Source: Methylobacterium sp. Leaf99 (GTDB taxonomy: Bacteria; Pseudomonadota; Alphaproteobacteria; Rhizobiales; Beijerinckiaceae). Taken from it: 64,000 bases of DNA. Position numbers and translations under genes: made by a program. The notes below the pieces were generated by a model that was not told where the DNA came from, searched no databases, and saw only the letters and a list, made by a program, of their open reading frames with translations. Positions 44,558 to 53,030 of this stretch are shown here, in pieces (positions within the stretch are counted from its first letter, which is position 1; every line of letters starts with the position of its first letter). The stretch is from contig NZ_LMMU01000001.1 in assembly GCF_001422375.1 (NCBI RefSeq), forward strand, positions 682,223 to 746,222, given 5' to 3'.

Positions 44558-47028
44558 TTAGACGGTCGTGAAAGTGAAGTCCTGGTTGTTCAGAGCACCC
44601 GTCACGCCCGTGATAGCGATGATGGTGTCAGTCGCCTGGATCGTGTTCGTTGCATCATTCACGATGGCGTAGCGGCCAGCCAGCGCACCGGCAGTAACCG
44701 TCACGTCATAGATCTGAGCGGTCGTGGCGTTAGACACGACACCAGCACTCGCTCCCTGAACAGCAGCCGTCAGGGTGTCGAAGTCAGCAGCCGTCGCGAC
44801 AGTCACGGCGGTGACGTTAGCAACGGTTGCAGCAGTGAAGGTGAGGCCCGTACCGAAGGCACCGGCAGTACCGCTCAGCTGGATGCTATCACCAGCGGCC
44901 GTGCCATTCCCGGCAAAATCAGTGATCTTGTCGATGTTTGCAGTCGTGGTGTTGGTGCCAGCGAAGCCTGCACCCTTCGTGTCTGCGCGAGTGGTGAAAG
45001 CGAACACGTCGTTACCAGCATTGCCGGTAATCGTGTCTGCACCAGCACCAGCCGTGAGAATGTCAGCAGCGGTACCACCGCGGATGACATCGTTCTGGCC
45101 CGAACCATTGATGGTCAGGATGCCAGTAGCCGCCGCGCCGTTCACCAAGCTACCCGATGCCGTACCGGCAGCGAGATTGACGGTGAGAGCGTCAGCACCA
45201 GTGATGTTGACCGACGAGTTATCGCTGTTGGTCAGCGAGAGCACGTTGGCGGTGGTGCCGTTGGACGCAACGTTGATGGTGCCGATGCCGGTGGTTACGA
45301 GCGCACCCACAGTCACACCGCCAGCGAGCGACACGTCCACTGAGTTCGTGCCGATGGCCGGCGAGAGCGTCAGTGAAGCAGTGCTAGCCGTGAACCCAAC
45401 GCTGCTGCCGGTCTGCAGCTGGCTGATCGTCGAGGTCGTGGCGGCAGTATCGATAGAGAAGGCTTTGAAGTTCGAAACGGTGGACGCATCGAGAGTGATG
45501 TTGGCGTTAAGGCCAAGGGTTTCAAAGCCGGTGACGGCATTGAGTCGGGCAGCTTCAGTACCGGTCAAAACGGTGTCGAAGATGCCGATCTTGTCGATAC
45601 CTGCCCCACCGTTCAGCTGCGTACCAGCAGTGAGCGTAGCAAAAGCATCATCACCCAGCGTCAGCGTGTCGTTGCCGGCGCCACCAGTGAAAGCAAATGC
45701 AGCGGCAGTGATGCCGGTCGCATTGAAGTTCACCGCACCAGTTGCAGCAGACGCATTCACGGTGGTGAGGCCAGCCGGAGCAGCAGTGATCGTGGTAGCG
45801 CCGCCACCAGTGATGTTGACGGTGCGAAGCGCAGTACCGGTATCGGCAAGGCTGATGAAGTTGTTGCCGGTCGAACCGAGGTTCAAGGTAGCAACGCCAG
45901 TGCCCGTCACGTCGATGTCGAGGTCGTTGAGCGAGCCCAAGACAGTGGAAGTAGCAGCAGCACCAACACCTTCAATGTTCAGCGACAGAGAAGTAACGGA
46001 AGCAGCAGAAGCGATAGCTACGCCACCCGTGTTAGCAGTATCCGCAGTGTTATCACCATCGGTGATATTACGGAGGGTAAGCGACTGGTTGGCACCAACC
46101 GTAGCAGTGACCGTACCGGCAGCAATCGTCGTGCCACCCTCAAGGGTGAACGAGGTCAGGCCAGCGATGCCGGACACGTCACGCGACTCCTGAACGGTGT
46201 CAACGATGATCAGGTTCTCAACGTTCGTAAGAGTCGGAACGTTCGTGGTTCCAGCGGTCGAGATGATGCGGACAGTGTCCGTACCAGCGCCACCGTTGAT
46301 CGAGTCGCCAAGGGTCGAGGTCGAGAGGCGGGGGTCGTTCCATCGACCGTGCCAAGGAACGTGTCGTTACCAGCCGTGCCCGTAAGGGTATCGATACCGG
46401 TGGTCAGAGCGAAAGTCGAACCAGTGTTACCGGGGGTGTTCGGCTGACCGTTCTGAGCGGTGTAGATCGAGCCGGTGTAGACAGCCGTACCCTGAGCGGC
46501 GTTCAGCTGGAAGCCGTTCACGGCCGCGTCGGAGACCGAGATGGCTTCCTGCGACTGCGAGACGAGATAAAGCGCGCTGCCACGGGTGATGCCAGCGGAG
46601 TTAACATAGCCATCGACTTCACCGGAGGACGCTGCGCGGCCGAGGATGGTGCTGTAGAGGGCCTGGACGTAGGCGGCGTCGACGGCGGTGCCGGTGCCGA
46701 AGCGGTTGGTGAACTCGGTCGACTGCGCGAACATGTTCGACAGGTTCTGGTAGGTCGCCGCCGACGGGCCGAGGGCCCGGACGAAGTTCTCAGCGTTCTG
46801 CAGACCGGCCTGATCGGGCACGCGGCCGAAGGCGGCCTGGTAGAAGCGGATGACCGGATCGGCGATCTGGTCGGCCTCACGGGAGTTCGAGATGGTCGAG
46901 AAGATCTGGGCGTCCGTGAGGGCGCCGGACTGGGACACGGAGAAGTAGGAATTCTCGTCGCTGGCCGAAGCAGCGCGACCCAGAGAATTCTGGAACGCTA
47001 CCTGAATCTGTGCTCGTGAAAGAGCCAT
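44558..47028 (-). pseudogene. S-layer-like DUF4214/RTX surface protein gene, frame broken by one base
   Basis: From ATG 47028, with AGGAG seven bases upstream, the gene encodes DUF4214 repeats (MALSRAQIQVAFQNSLGRAA, FYQAAFGRVPDQAGL, LYSTILGRAASSGEV), then RTX-like TGIDTLTGTAGNDTFLGT. At 46330-46334 (five G) the frame shifts and the protein continues as TLGDSINGGAGTDTVRI with hundreds of Thr/Ala/Asn/Gly-rich beta residues and RTX-like repeats (GAGADTITGNAGNDVF) to 44558. Adding one base gives an intact protein of 823 residues. It has no signal peptide and few charged residues, as in type I-exported S-layer proteins. The shift may be a real mutation, phase variation or a sequencing error. Confidence 0.8.
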
Positions 47029-47113
47029 GGGGCATCTCCTGGTGGTTATCAGCCCGGCTAAGGCGCCGGTCCGCCCGTGATCTTCGCTAACGCTTCGACC
47101 TTCGGTGGAACAC

Positions 47114-47142
47114 CGGATACAGCGACCTATATACCGCCGCAA
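47114..47142 (-). promoter_or_regulatory. Possible sigma-70-type promoter of the surface-layer gene
   Basis: On the minus strand TTGCGG (47137-47142) and TATCCG (47114-47119) are separated by exactly 17 bases. Transcription would start near 47107, giving a leader of about 80 bases before ATG 47028. The -10 match is moderate. The AT-rich TATATAGG in the spacer is an alternative. Confidence 0.35.
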
Positions 47143-47561
47143 GGGGATTCTTGGGTTCCGGCCGCCGGGTTTCGCAGGGTGTGCAAAACCGGCGGGCCGG
47201 CGTTGCCGAAACATCACAAATCCGGCCGCCCGGGACGGGACCGTCGCGCCGTCCCGGGCCGGCGCCGCGCCGGTCCAGCCCCCCGGCGTGCGCCGGTCCG
47301 CGGCGACCGCGGACGGAACGGCGCGGCCCGTCCCATCCCCGCGCGCGCCGTTCCGCCTTGCCGCGCGCGCGCCGGCGGTGGGGCGGGCCGCGCTCCGCAA
47401 AAGTCCGCCCCCGTTTCGAGGCGGGGAACGGGGGGACCGCGACCGGCGCGGCCTGTCGGGACCGGACTGCGCCGAGCGCCGCGCCGTCCCGAATCCCCTC
47501 CCCGGCCACCGGACCGACAAGGTCCCCGGCGGGCCCACGGGCCTCCGCCACCGGCGGTCAA
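47143..47561. other. GC-rich intergenic region, no gene seen
   Basis: The region lies upstream of the surface-layer gene and downstream of the transglycosylase gene, both minus strand. It is very GC-rich and its ORFs give arginine-, proline- and glycine-rich chance sequence. No clear terminator for the flagellar operon was found. Confidence 0.4.
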
Positions 47562-48152
47562 TCAGGACTGGCAGAAGCTCCTGGCCCCCGGCGTCCAGGT
47601 GCCGAAGCCCGACGCGACCATGTTGGCGATGACCCGGCAGACATAGGTCTTCTGGGCGGGGTTGTTGTTGGGGCCGGCATGGTAGCGGGCGACCGCCAGG
47701 GTCCAGCTGCCCTCGCGGGCCTTCAGCTCCTTGAGGAAGCGGGTGGCGTACTCGACGTTCTGGGCCGGGTCGATCATCCCCTCCAGGGAGGCGAACTTCG
47801 CCCGGTGGTAATGGTGGTTGATCTGCATGCAGCCGAGATCGACGAGCTTCACGCCGCCGCGCTGCGCCTCGGCGAGGCGGGCCAGCACGTCGGCCGCGTT
47901 GGTGCCGAAATACGCTTTGCCGGCGATGTTCATGGCGTAGGGCTGGAGCGAGCCGCGGTTGCCGCTCTCCGTCAGTCCGACGGCGTAGAGCACGCCGAGG
48001 GGCACGCCGTGCTTCGTCGCGGCACTGGCCATCTCGCGCTCGCAGACCTTGCTCGCCGCCGGGGGAACGCCGGCCAGGGCGGTGCCGCAGACGACGGCGA
48101 TCCCGCTAAAGGTACAGGCCGCTGCGGTCAGGGCCGGAAGCATTCGTCTCAT
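47562..48152 (-). CDS. Lytic transglycosylase (SLT domain), flagellar locus
   Basis: The 196-residue protein has a signal peptide (first 27 residues, ending GTALA) and an SLT domain with the catalytic glutamate Glu62 in AVGLTESGNRG. Further landmarks are VDLGCMQINHHYH and AVARYHAGPN. It cuts peptidoglycan in the periplasm and may open the wall for the rod and hook, as FlgJ or SltF do in other bacteria. It is last in the flagellar block. Its ATG lies 47 bases inside the 3' end of fliK in another frame, so the two are coupled; ATG 48143 is an alternative. Confidence 0.87.
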   Translation of the reverse strand: MRRMLPALTAAACTFSGIAVVCGTALAGVPPAASKVCEREMASAATKHGVPLGVLYAVGLTESGNRGSLQPYAMNIAGKAYFGTNAADVLARLAEAQRGGVKLVDLGCMQINHHYHRAKFASLEGMIDPAQNVEYATRFLKELKAREGSWTLAVARYHAGPNNNPAQKTYVCRVIANMVASGFGTWTPGARSFCQS

Positions 48153-49740
48153 GGGTCCGCTCGCTCGTCAGGTCGGTTCGGTCGTCCGCGGAAGGGGCGC
48201 CGGGGCGCCGGGACGCCTGGTCGGGGTCGGCGCCAGCCTGGGCCTGACCGCCGGCCTGACCGCCCGCCTGGAACGGCGCGCCGGAATTCTGCCGGCCGCC
48301 GTCACCCTGGGGGGCACCGCCCGCTTCGTTCGCCCCGATGGTGACGCCGTCCGGCTGGTAGCCGGACTGGCGCAGCAGGTCGGCGAGGAGGGCGCCGTCC
48401 TGGCGCAGGAGGGCGGCCGTCTCCGCGCGGCTGGCGTGGAGGCTCATCTCGAGCTGGCCGTCGCGCAGGCGCATCCGCACGAGGACGGTGCCGAGGTCCA
48501 TCGGCCGGAGCTGGATGGTGAGGAGCCGCAGGGGTCCCTCGCCGCCCGGTGTCGTGGCGGCGGCGCCGGCCGTGGCGGACGGGCCGGCCAGTTCGGCGGC
48601 CACCGCCTCGGCGACCTGGCGGGCCGGCGTGCCGAGGGGCGCGCCGGACGGCGGCGCGCCGCCCGGCGCCGGGGCGGCGGGCGCGAGGGCTTCGCTCGGG
48701 CCGGACTCCGCGGTGGCGACCTCCCCCGGGGACGGGCCGGCGGCCTCGACGGGCGCCGCCTGTCCGGCGATGCGCTGGGCAGACGGCGAAGCCACGGCGG
48801 TCTCCTGGGCCGCCGCCCCGGATTCGGCCCGGCGCGCTCGTCCGGACGGCTCCGCCGCGGCGGCGCGCGGCGATCCGGCCGCCGTCACCGGAACCCCGGC
48901 CTGGGTCGCGGCAACGCCGGCTTGGGTCGCGGCGGCGGGCGCGGATGGGCCGGCGACGGGCGCGACGTCCCGGGGCGACGTTCCGTCGCGCGGAGCCTCC
49001 GTCGCGGCAGCCAGGGCCGGTGCGGCGGCGATGGAGGCCGGGGCGCCGGCGAGCCCTGCGACCGCCGGGTTCGTGGCGGCCGGGATCGCGGCGGCCTGAC
49101 CGGAGACCAGCCTCGGCTTGACCGGTGCGAAGTGGGTTTCCTGCTGGAGGACCGTTACCTGGGGGCGGGCCTCGACGACGCCCGGCGACCCGGGGCCGCC
49201 CTGGGCCGGGATGCCCTCAGACGGGAGGCCCTGGCCGAGGACGCCCCCGACCGGCAGTCCCCGAACGCCGTCCTGCGCACGCCCGGTCTCCCCGGCCGCG
49301 CGGACGATTCCGGCGGCGAGCTCCGCCACCCCGGCCGCGGCGGCCGCGCCCCGCCCCGACGGGGCCTGTTCCGACGCGGTTGGCCCGGCCGCCGTCGCGG
49401 CCGCGCCGGTGGGAGCGGCCGACGCGCCGGGCACCGCCCGGGCGATGAGCGCCAGTAGGGCCGCCGGGTCCAGGGCGGTCGCCGGCGGGACGGTGCCCGC
49501 CTCGACGGGCCCAACGGCGTCGGGAAGGGGTTTGGCCGCCTCGGCGGCCGCATCGTCCGCCGTCTTCGCGTCGCGGCGGGCCGCATCCTTGGCCGGGCGC
49601 CCCTCCTTGAGGGCACCGAGCACGGCGCCGAACGCCCCCGCGGCGGCCTCCGGGGACGCCTCGGCGGCCTCCGCCCCGCCCCGGGGCGCCACGGCGTCCG
49701 GGGGGCGCGGGGCCGGCATCGTCGCAGCGAACGTGTTCAT
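48106..49740 (-). CDS. fliK: Flagellar hook-length control protein
   Basis: The 544-residue protein has a long Ala/Pro/Gly-rich N-terminal part (about 1-410) and a conserved Flg_hook C-terminal domain: LRLLTIQLRPMDLGTVLVRM, then LEMSLHASRAETAALLRQD and LADLLRQSGYQPDGV. FliK is exported and measures the hook, then switches the export apparatus to filament proteins. The disordered N-terminus fits that ruler role. Start ATG 49740 overlaps the motC stop by four bases. A longer open frame on this strand up to 50988 is not used. Confidence 0.9.
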   Translation of the reverse strand: MNTFAATMPAPRPPDAVAPRGGAEAAEASPEAAAGAFGAVLGALKEGRPAKDAARRDAKTADDAAAEAAKPLPDAVGPVEAGTVPPATALDPAALLALIARAVPGASAAPTGAAATAAGPTASEQAPSGRGAAAAAGVAELAAGIVRAAGETGRAQDGVRGLPVGGVLGQGLPSEGIPAQGGPGSPGVVEARPQVTVLQQETHFAPVKPRLVSGQAAAIPAATNPAVAGLAGAPASIAAAPALAAATEAPRDGTSPRDVAPVAGPSAPAAATQAGVAATQAGVPVTAAGSPRAAAAEPSGRARRAESGAAAQETAVASPSAQRIAGQAAPVEAAGPSPGEVATAESGPSEALAPAAPAPGGAPPSGAPLGTPARQVAEAVAAELAGPSATAGAAATTPGGEGPLRLLTIQLRPMDLGTVLVRMRLRDGQLEMSLHASRAETAALLRQDGALLADLLRQSGYQPDGVTIGANEAGGAPQGDGGRQNSGAPFQAGGQAGGQAQAGADPDQASRRPGAPSADDRTDLTSERTHETNASGPDRSGLYL

Positions 49741-51080
49741 CGGCCGCTCTTCCTCATCAAGTCGTCGATCTGATCGATCGCCCCCTGCGCCCGGGCGATG
49801 GCGGAGGGGGTCGGGACTTCGCGGGCCACCACCTGGGTCGGCACCGGCGGGAGCGGGGCGACGGCCGGCACGCCCGGCACGTCGCGGATCTCCCGGGCGG
49901 TGGCCAGGGCCGCGTCGAGGAGGTCGCGATCGGCCGGCGCCAGCACGGACCGGTCGGTCATCCGCAGGGTCTCGACGCTCTCCTCGAACCGGCCGTCCAC
50001 CACCACGAGGGCGGCGGCCCGGTACAGGCGGGCCCGGACCGCCGCGACGGTGCCGGGCTCGGTCAGGGTGACGGTGCGCTCGGCGGCGAAGACGGCGGTG
50101 GCGTTCTTGCCCTGGTCGAGGGCGGCGCGGGCCACCAGCAGGTAGAGGTCGCGCCGGCCATCCGGCTCGATCTCGTCGAGCATGGCCTGGAGCCGGGCGA
50201 AGCGGCCCGCATCGGTGCCGAAATCGAGGCGGGTCAGGGCGGCGGCGAAGCGCTGACGGAAGTTGCCGGCGTAGACCGAGTGGCGGAACCGGCGCAGGTA
50301 CTGGATCGCCAGGGCCTCGAACTTCGCCAGATCGTTGCCCTGGGCCAGGACGAAGATCTCCCGGCGGAGCGCCCCTTCCTCCACCAGGGTGCCGGGCGCC
50401 AGCAGGCGCGCGAGATCGAGCAGGCGGATCGACTGAGCGGGATCGTCGCGCACCACCAGGGCCGACTGGGTCAGGGCGAGCTGCGCCCCGAGGCCGACGG
50501 GCACGGACGCGGCGTCGATCTTGGTGAGCAGGGTGCGGGCCTCCTTCTCGCGGCCTTCGAGGAAGGCGAGGGACCCGAGCACCAGGGGCGTGCTCTCCGC
50601 CGGCACCTTGGCGGAAGCGAGGATGTGGCGCAGGAGCGCCGGCCCGCCGCCGCCGAGGGCGAAGGTCACGGCCGCGCGGATGTTCACCGGGTCGGCCCAG
50701 GCGTCGGGCTCGAGGGCGCGCATGCGGTCCTCCGCATGGGCCAGGAGGGCGCGCTGGCCCGTATGGGCGGGCCCCGAGCCTTGCGCGATGCGGTCCTGCA
50801 GCAACTGCAGGGTGCGGACCATCTCGACGGGCAGGGTGTAGGGCTTGACCGGCAGGGGCTCGATGGCGGCGGCGGGTGCTGCGGCGTGCCCGCCTGCGTC
50901 GTGGGACTCGGCGGCGCGGGCTGATTCCGCGAGGGTCATGGCCACGATGAGGACGGCGAGACGCGACCACCGTGCCGCGGTCGCCCACCGGGTCGATCCG
51001 GGCGCAGGTCCCCCTCCTTTCGGGAGAGGGGGCCGGTCGCGATCACGCCCCCCCCAGAGATTCCACCGGAACGGGCTCAC
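49737..51080 (-). CDS. motC: Motility protein MotC
   Basis: The 447-residue periplasmic protein is of the alphaproteobacterial MotC type: a signal-like segment (LAVLIVAMTLAESARA, about 41-56), then repeated helices such as LPVEMVRTLQLLQDRIAQG and LRREIFVLAQGNDLAKFEAL, and a C-terminal tail ending QIDDLMRKSGR. MotC works with MotB in stator function in Sinorhizobium. The GTG at 51080 overlaps the motB stop by four bases (GTGA), which supports it. The first 40 residues come partly from a palindromic repeat (51010-51032), so the signal peptide is unusually far from the start. Confidence 0.88.
   Translation of the reverse strand: MSPFRWNLWGGRDRDRPPLPKGGGPAPGSTRWATAARWSRLAVLIVAMTLAESARAAESHDAGGHAAAPAAAIEPLPVKPYTLPVEMVRTLQLLQDRIAQGSGPAHTGQRALLAHAEDRMRALEPDAWADPVNIRAAVTFALGGGGPALLRHILASAKVPAESTPLVLGSLAFLEGREKEARTLLTKIDAASVPVGLGAQLALTQSALVVRDDPAQSIRLLDLARLLAPGTLVEEGALRREIFVLAQGNDLAKFEALAIQYLRRFRHSVYAGNFRQRFAAALTRLDFGTDAGRFARLQAMLDEIEPDGRRDLYLLVARAALDQGKNATAVFAAERTVTLTEPGTVAAVRARLYRAAALVVVDGRFEESVETLRMTDRSVLAPADRDLLDAALATAREIRDVPGVPAVAPLPPVPTQVVAREVPTPSAIARAQGAIDQIDDLMRKSGR
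51010..51032. repeat. Short GC palindrome inside the start of motC
   Basis: CCCCCTC and GAGGGGG arms flank a nine-base loop. The same kind of CCCCTC/GAGGGG hairpin occurs between fliP and fliL (55736-55945). Here it lies in frame in the motC N-terminus and encodes a Pro/Gly-rich stretch (PPLPKGGGP). It looks like an interspersed palindromic element that entered the gene start. Confidence 0.6.
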
Positions 51081-52387
51081 TCCGGCCGTCCGCGCAGAAG
51101 AATCTCGATGCGGCGGTTCTCGGCGGCCTTCGGGTCGGCGGGGTTGCGCGGCTGGCGGTCGGCATAGCCCTCGATCCGCTCCAGGCGGGCATCGGCGAGG
51201 CCGCCGCGCACGAGCATGTAGGAGGCCATCTGGGCGCGGGCCGAGGACAGGCGCCAGTTGTCGTAGGTCTCCGAGCGGAACGGCCGGCCGTCCGTGTGGC
51301 CGCGCACGACGACCTGGCCGGGCCGGTCCTTGAGGATGCGGGCCACCTGTTCGAGGGCGCGCACCACCTTGGCCTGGGGCTCGGCGGAGCCGACGCCGAA
51401 CATGCTGAATCCGATGTCGTCCGTGAGGCTGATGAGGATGCCCTCACCCGTGCGGCGCACCTCGACATGCGGCGCCGGCGCGGCGCCCTGGGACGGCACC
51501 GCCTTGGCGATCTCGGCCTTGATCGCAGCGACGGCGGCCGTCTCGGCGGCCTCCGCGACCTTGGCCGCGTTCGCCTCCTTGGCGTCCCGTGTCTCCTTGG
51601 CGGTTTTCGACTCCGCGGGTTTCGACTCGGCGGCCTCGGCGGGCTTCGGCGTCAGGTTCGCCGGCAGCCGGATTTCGCCGTCCTCGGGCAGGGCCGAGGC
51701 GAGCTGGACGGGGGCGGCCTTCGGCGCGCCGGCCGATCCGGCGCCCTTCGACGGCACGGTGGCGGCGCGGGCGTCGAGGCGGGCCTCCTGCGGCAGGGGG
51801 CTGACGGTGGCGGTCGAGCCCGGCTGCTCCGTCCGGGCCTTCGTCACGGGGGCGACCTGCCAGTAGAGCGGATCGAACGGATCACGCGCGGCCTCGCCGC
51901 CCTTGAAGCCGGGCTCGCCCGTCTCGGACGCCACGGTGTCGGCACTGGCGGATTCGGATTCGGCTTCCGCCGCGAGCTTGGCCAGCACGGCGTAGGGGTC
52001 CTGGAACAGGGCGGCCTCGCGGGCACGGCTGCCGGGGGCCGCGTCGGCGCCCTTGCCGTCGCCCTTGCCATCCCCCCTGCCGCTCCCCTCGCCCTTGCCG
52101 TCCTCCGGCTTGCCCTCCTCGGGGATCGGCTCGCCGGGGGTGTTGGTGGGGTCGCGCACGCCCTTGCGGTCGAAGGTGACGTCGGCGAGCTTCACCGGGT
52201 TGAAGTACTGGGCGATGGCGCTCTTCGTCTCCTTGGTGGTGGAGCCGATAAGCCACAGCACCAGGAACAGCGCCATCATCGCCGTCATGAAGTCGGCCAG
52301 CGCGATCTTCCAGGCGCCGCCGTGGTGAGCTTCCTCGTGGTCGCTGTGGCGCTTGATGATGATGATCTCGTGGTGGTCGTCCGCCAT
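51077..52387 (-). CDS. motB: Flagellar stator protein MotB
   Basis: The 436-residue protein has the MotB N-terminus with one membrane helix (ADFMTAMMALFLVLWLIG) and the proton-binding Asp at residue 32. The long middle (about 75-290) is low complexity, including Gly/Lys/Asp repeats (GRGDGKGDGKG). The C-terminal OmpA-like domain (about 300-430) has VVVRGHTDGRPF and NWRLSSARA for peptidoglycan binding. It forms the stator with MotA, which is not in this window. It is longer than the E. coli protein because of the middle part, as usual in this group. It lies four bases after fliH. Confidence 0.92.
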   Translation of the reverse strand: MADDHHEIIIIKRHSDHEEAHHGGAWKIALADFMTAMMALFLVLWLIGSTTKETKSAIAQYFNPVKLADVTFDRKGVRDPTNTPGEPIPEEGKPEDGKGEGSGRGDGKGDGKGADAAPGSRAREAALFQDPYAVLAKLAAEAESESASADTVASETGEPGFKGGEAARDPFDPLYWQVAPVTKARTEQPGSTATVSPLPQEARLDARAATVPSKGAGSAGAPKAAPVQLASALPEDGEIRLPANLTPKPAEAAESKPAESKTAKETRDAKEANAAKVAEAAETAAVAAIKAEIAKAVPSQGAAPAPHVEVRRTGEGILISLTDDIGFSMFGVGSAEPQAKVVRALEQVARILKDRPGQVVVRGHTDGRPFRSETYDNWRLSSARAQMASYMLVRGGLADARLERIEGYADRQPRNPADPKAAENRRIEILLRGRPE

Positions 52388-52391
52388 CGCG

Positions 52392-53030
52392 TCAGGCTCC
52401 TTCGACGGCGGCGGCGAGCAGGCCGGCCCAGGCGCCGAGCTGCGTCTCGATGATTGTCTGGTCCGCCCGGATCGTGACCTCGACGGCCTCGGAAGGGTGG
52501 AAGGCCACGCTGGATTCGCCCGCGCCGAGTTTGCCCGCGAGCGCGTCGAGGAGGTCGGCCGGTCCGCTGATGCGCACGGGGGCGTGGCGGGGGTCGGCGA
52601 GGAGCTGCGCCAGGGTCAGGGCGAGGTCGTCCACGGCCTGGCGCCGGAGGCCCGCCGTCAGCACGGGCACCAGCAGGGTGCCGACGCGGTCGGTGAGCTG
52701 GCCCCCGAGGGCCTGGAGCGCGGCGGAGAATCCGGCGGCGAGGCGATCGCCCTCGGCGGCGCACCATTCCCCGCGCGCGGCGGCGAGGCGGGCGTCGAAA
52801 TCGGCCTGGGCGAAGGCGAGCGCCGCGGCGGATTCACTTTGCGCCTGGGCCCGGCCCTCGGCCCGGCCGCGGGACGCGGCCTCCGCCAGGAGGGCGGCGC
52901 GATCCTCCGGCGGGGGCGCGGGAGCGGGCGGCGAAGCGGCGCGCAGGAGAAGGGCGAGGCCGTCCGGGGGGCGGTGGCCGGCGGGGGCGACGGAGAAGTC
53001 GGGCAGCAGGCGGGCGATCGCGGCGGCCAT
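52392..53030 (-). CDS. fliH: FliH-like flagellar export protein
   Basis: The 212-residue protein has a Pro-rich N-terminal third, then a long helical region typical of FliH (RAALLAEAASRGRAEGRAQ, FAQADFDARLAAARGEW) and a C-terminal part with LALTLAQLLADPRHAPVRI and VTIRADQTIIETQLGAW, as in FliH/YscL. FliH regulates the export ATPase FliI. The ATG at 53030 shares one base with the fliF stop (TGATG); a GTG one codon before is possible. Sequence similarity is weak outside the helical part, so position between fliF and motB supports the call. Confidence 0.75.
   Translation of the reverse strand: MAAAIARLLPDFSVAPAGHRPPDGLALLLRAASPPAPAPPPEDRAALLAEAASRGRAEGRAQAQSESAAALAFAQADFDARLAAARGEWCAAEGDRLAAGFSAALQALGGQLTDRVGTLLVPVLTAGLRRQAVDDLALTLAQLLADPRHAPVRISGPADLLDALAGKLGAGESSVAFHPSEAVEVTIRADQTIIETQLGAWAGLLAAAVEGA

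Noticed and set aside
46200..46340. Programmed ribosomal frameshift in the surface-layer gene.
   Set aside because: A G5 run without a slippery heptamer or obvious downstream pseudoknot does not support programmed shifting; mutation, slippage or sequencing error is simpler.
48106..50988. A 960-codon frame joining fliK with upstream sequence.
   Set aside because: The upstream half is antisense-like Arg/Pro-rich sequence overlapping motC; the fliK start at 49740 has the four-base overlap typical of this operon.
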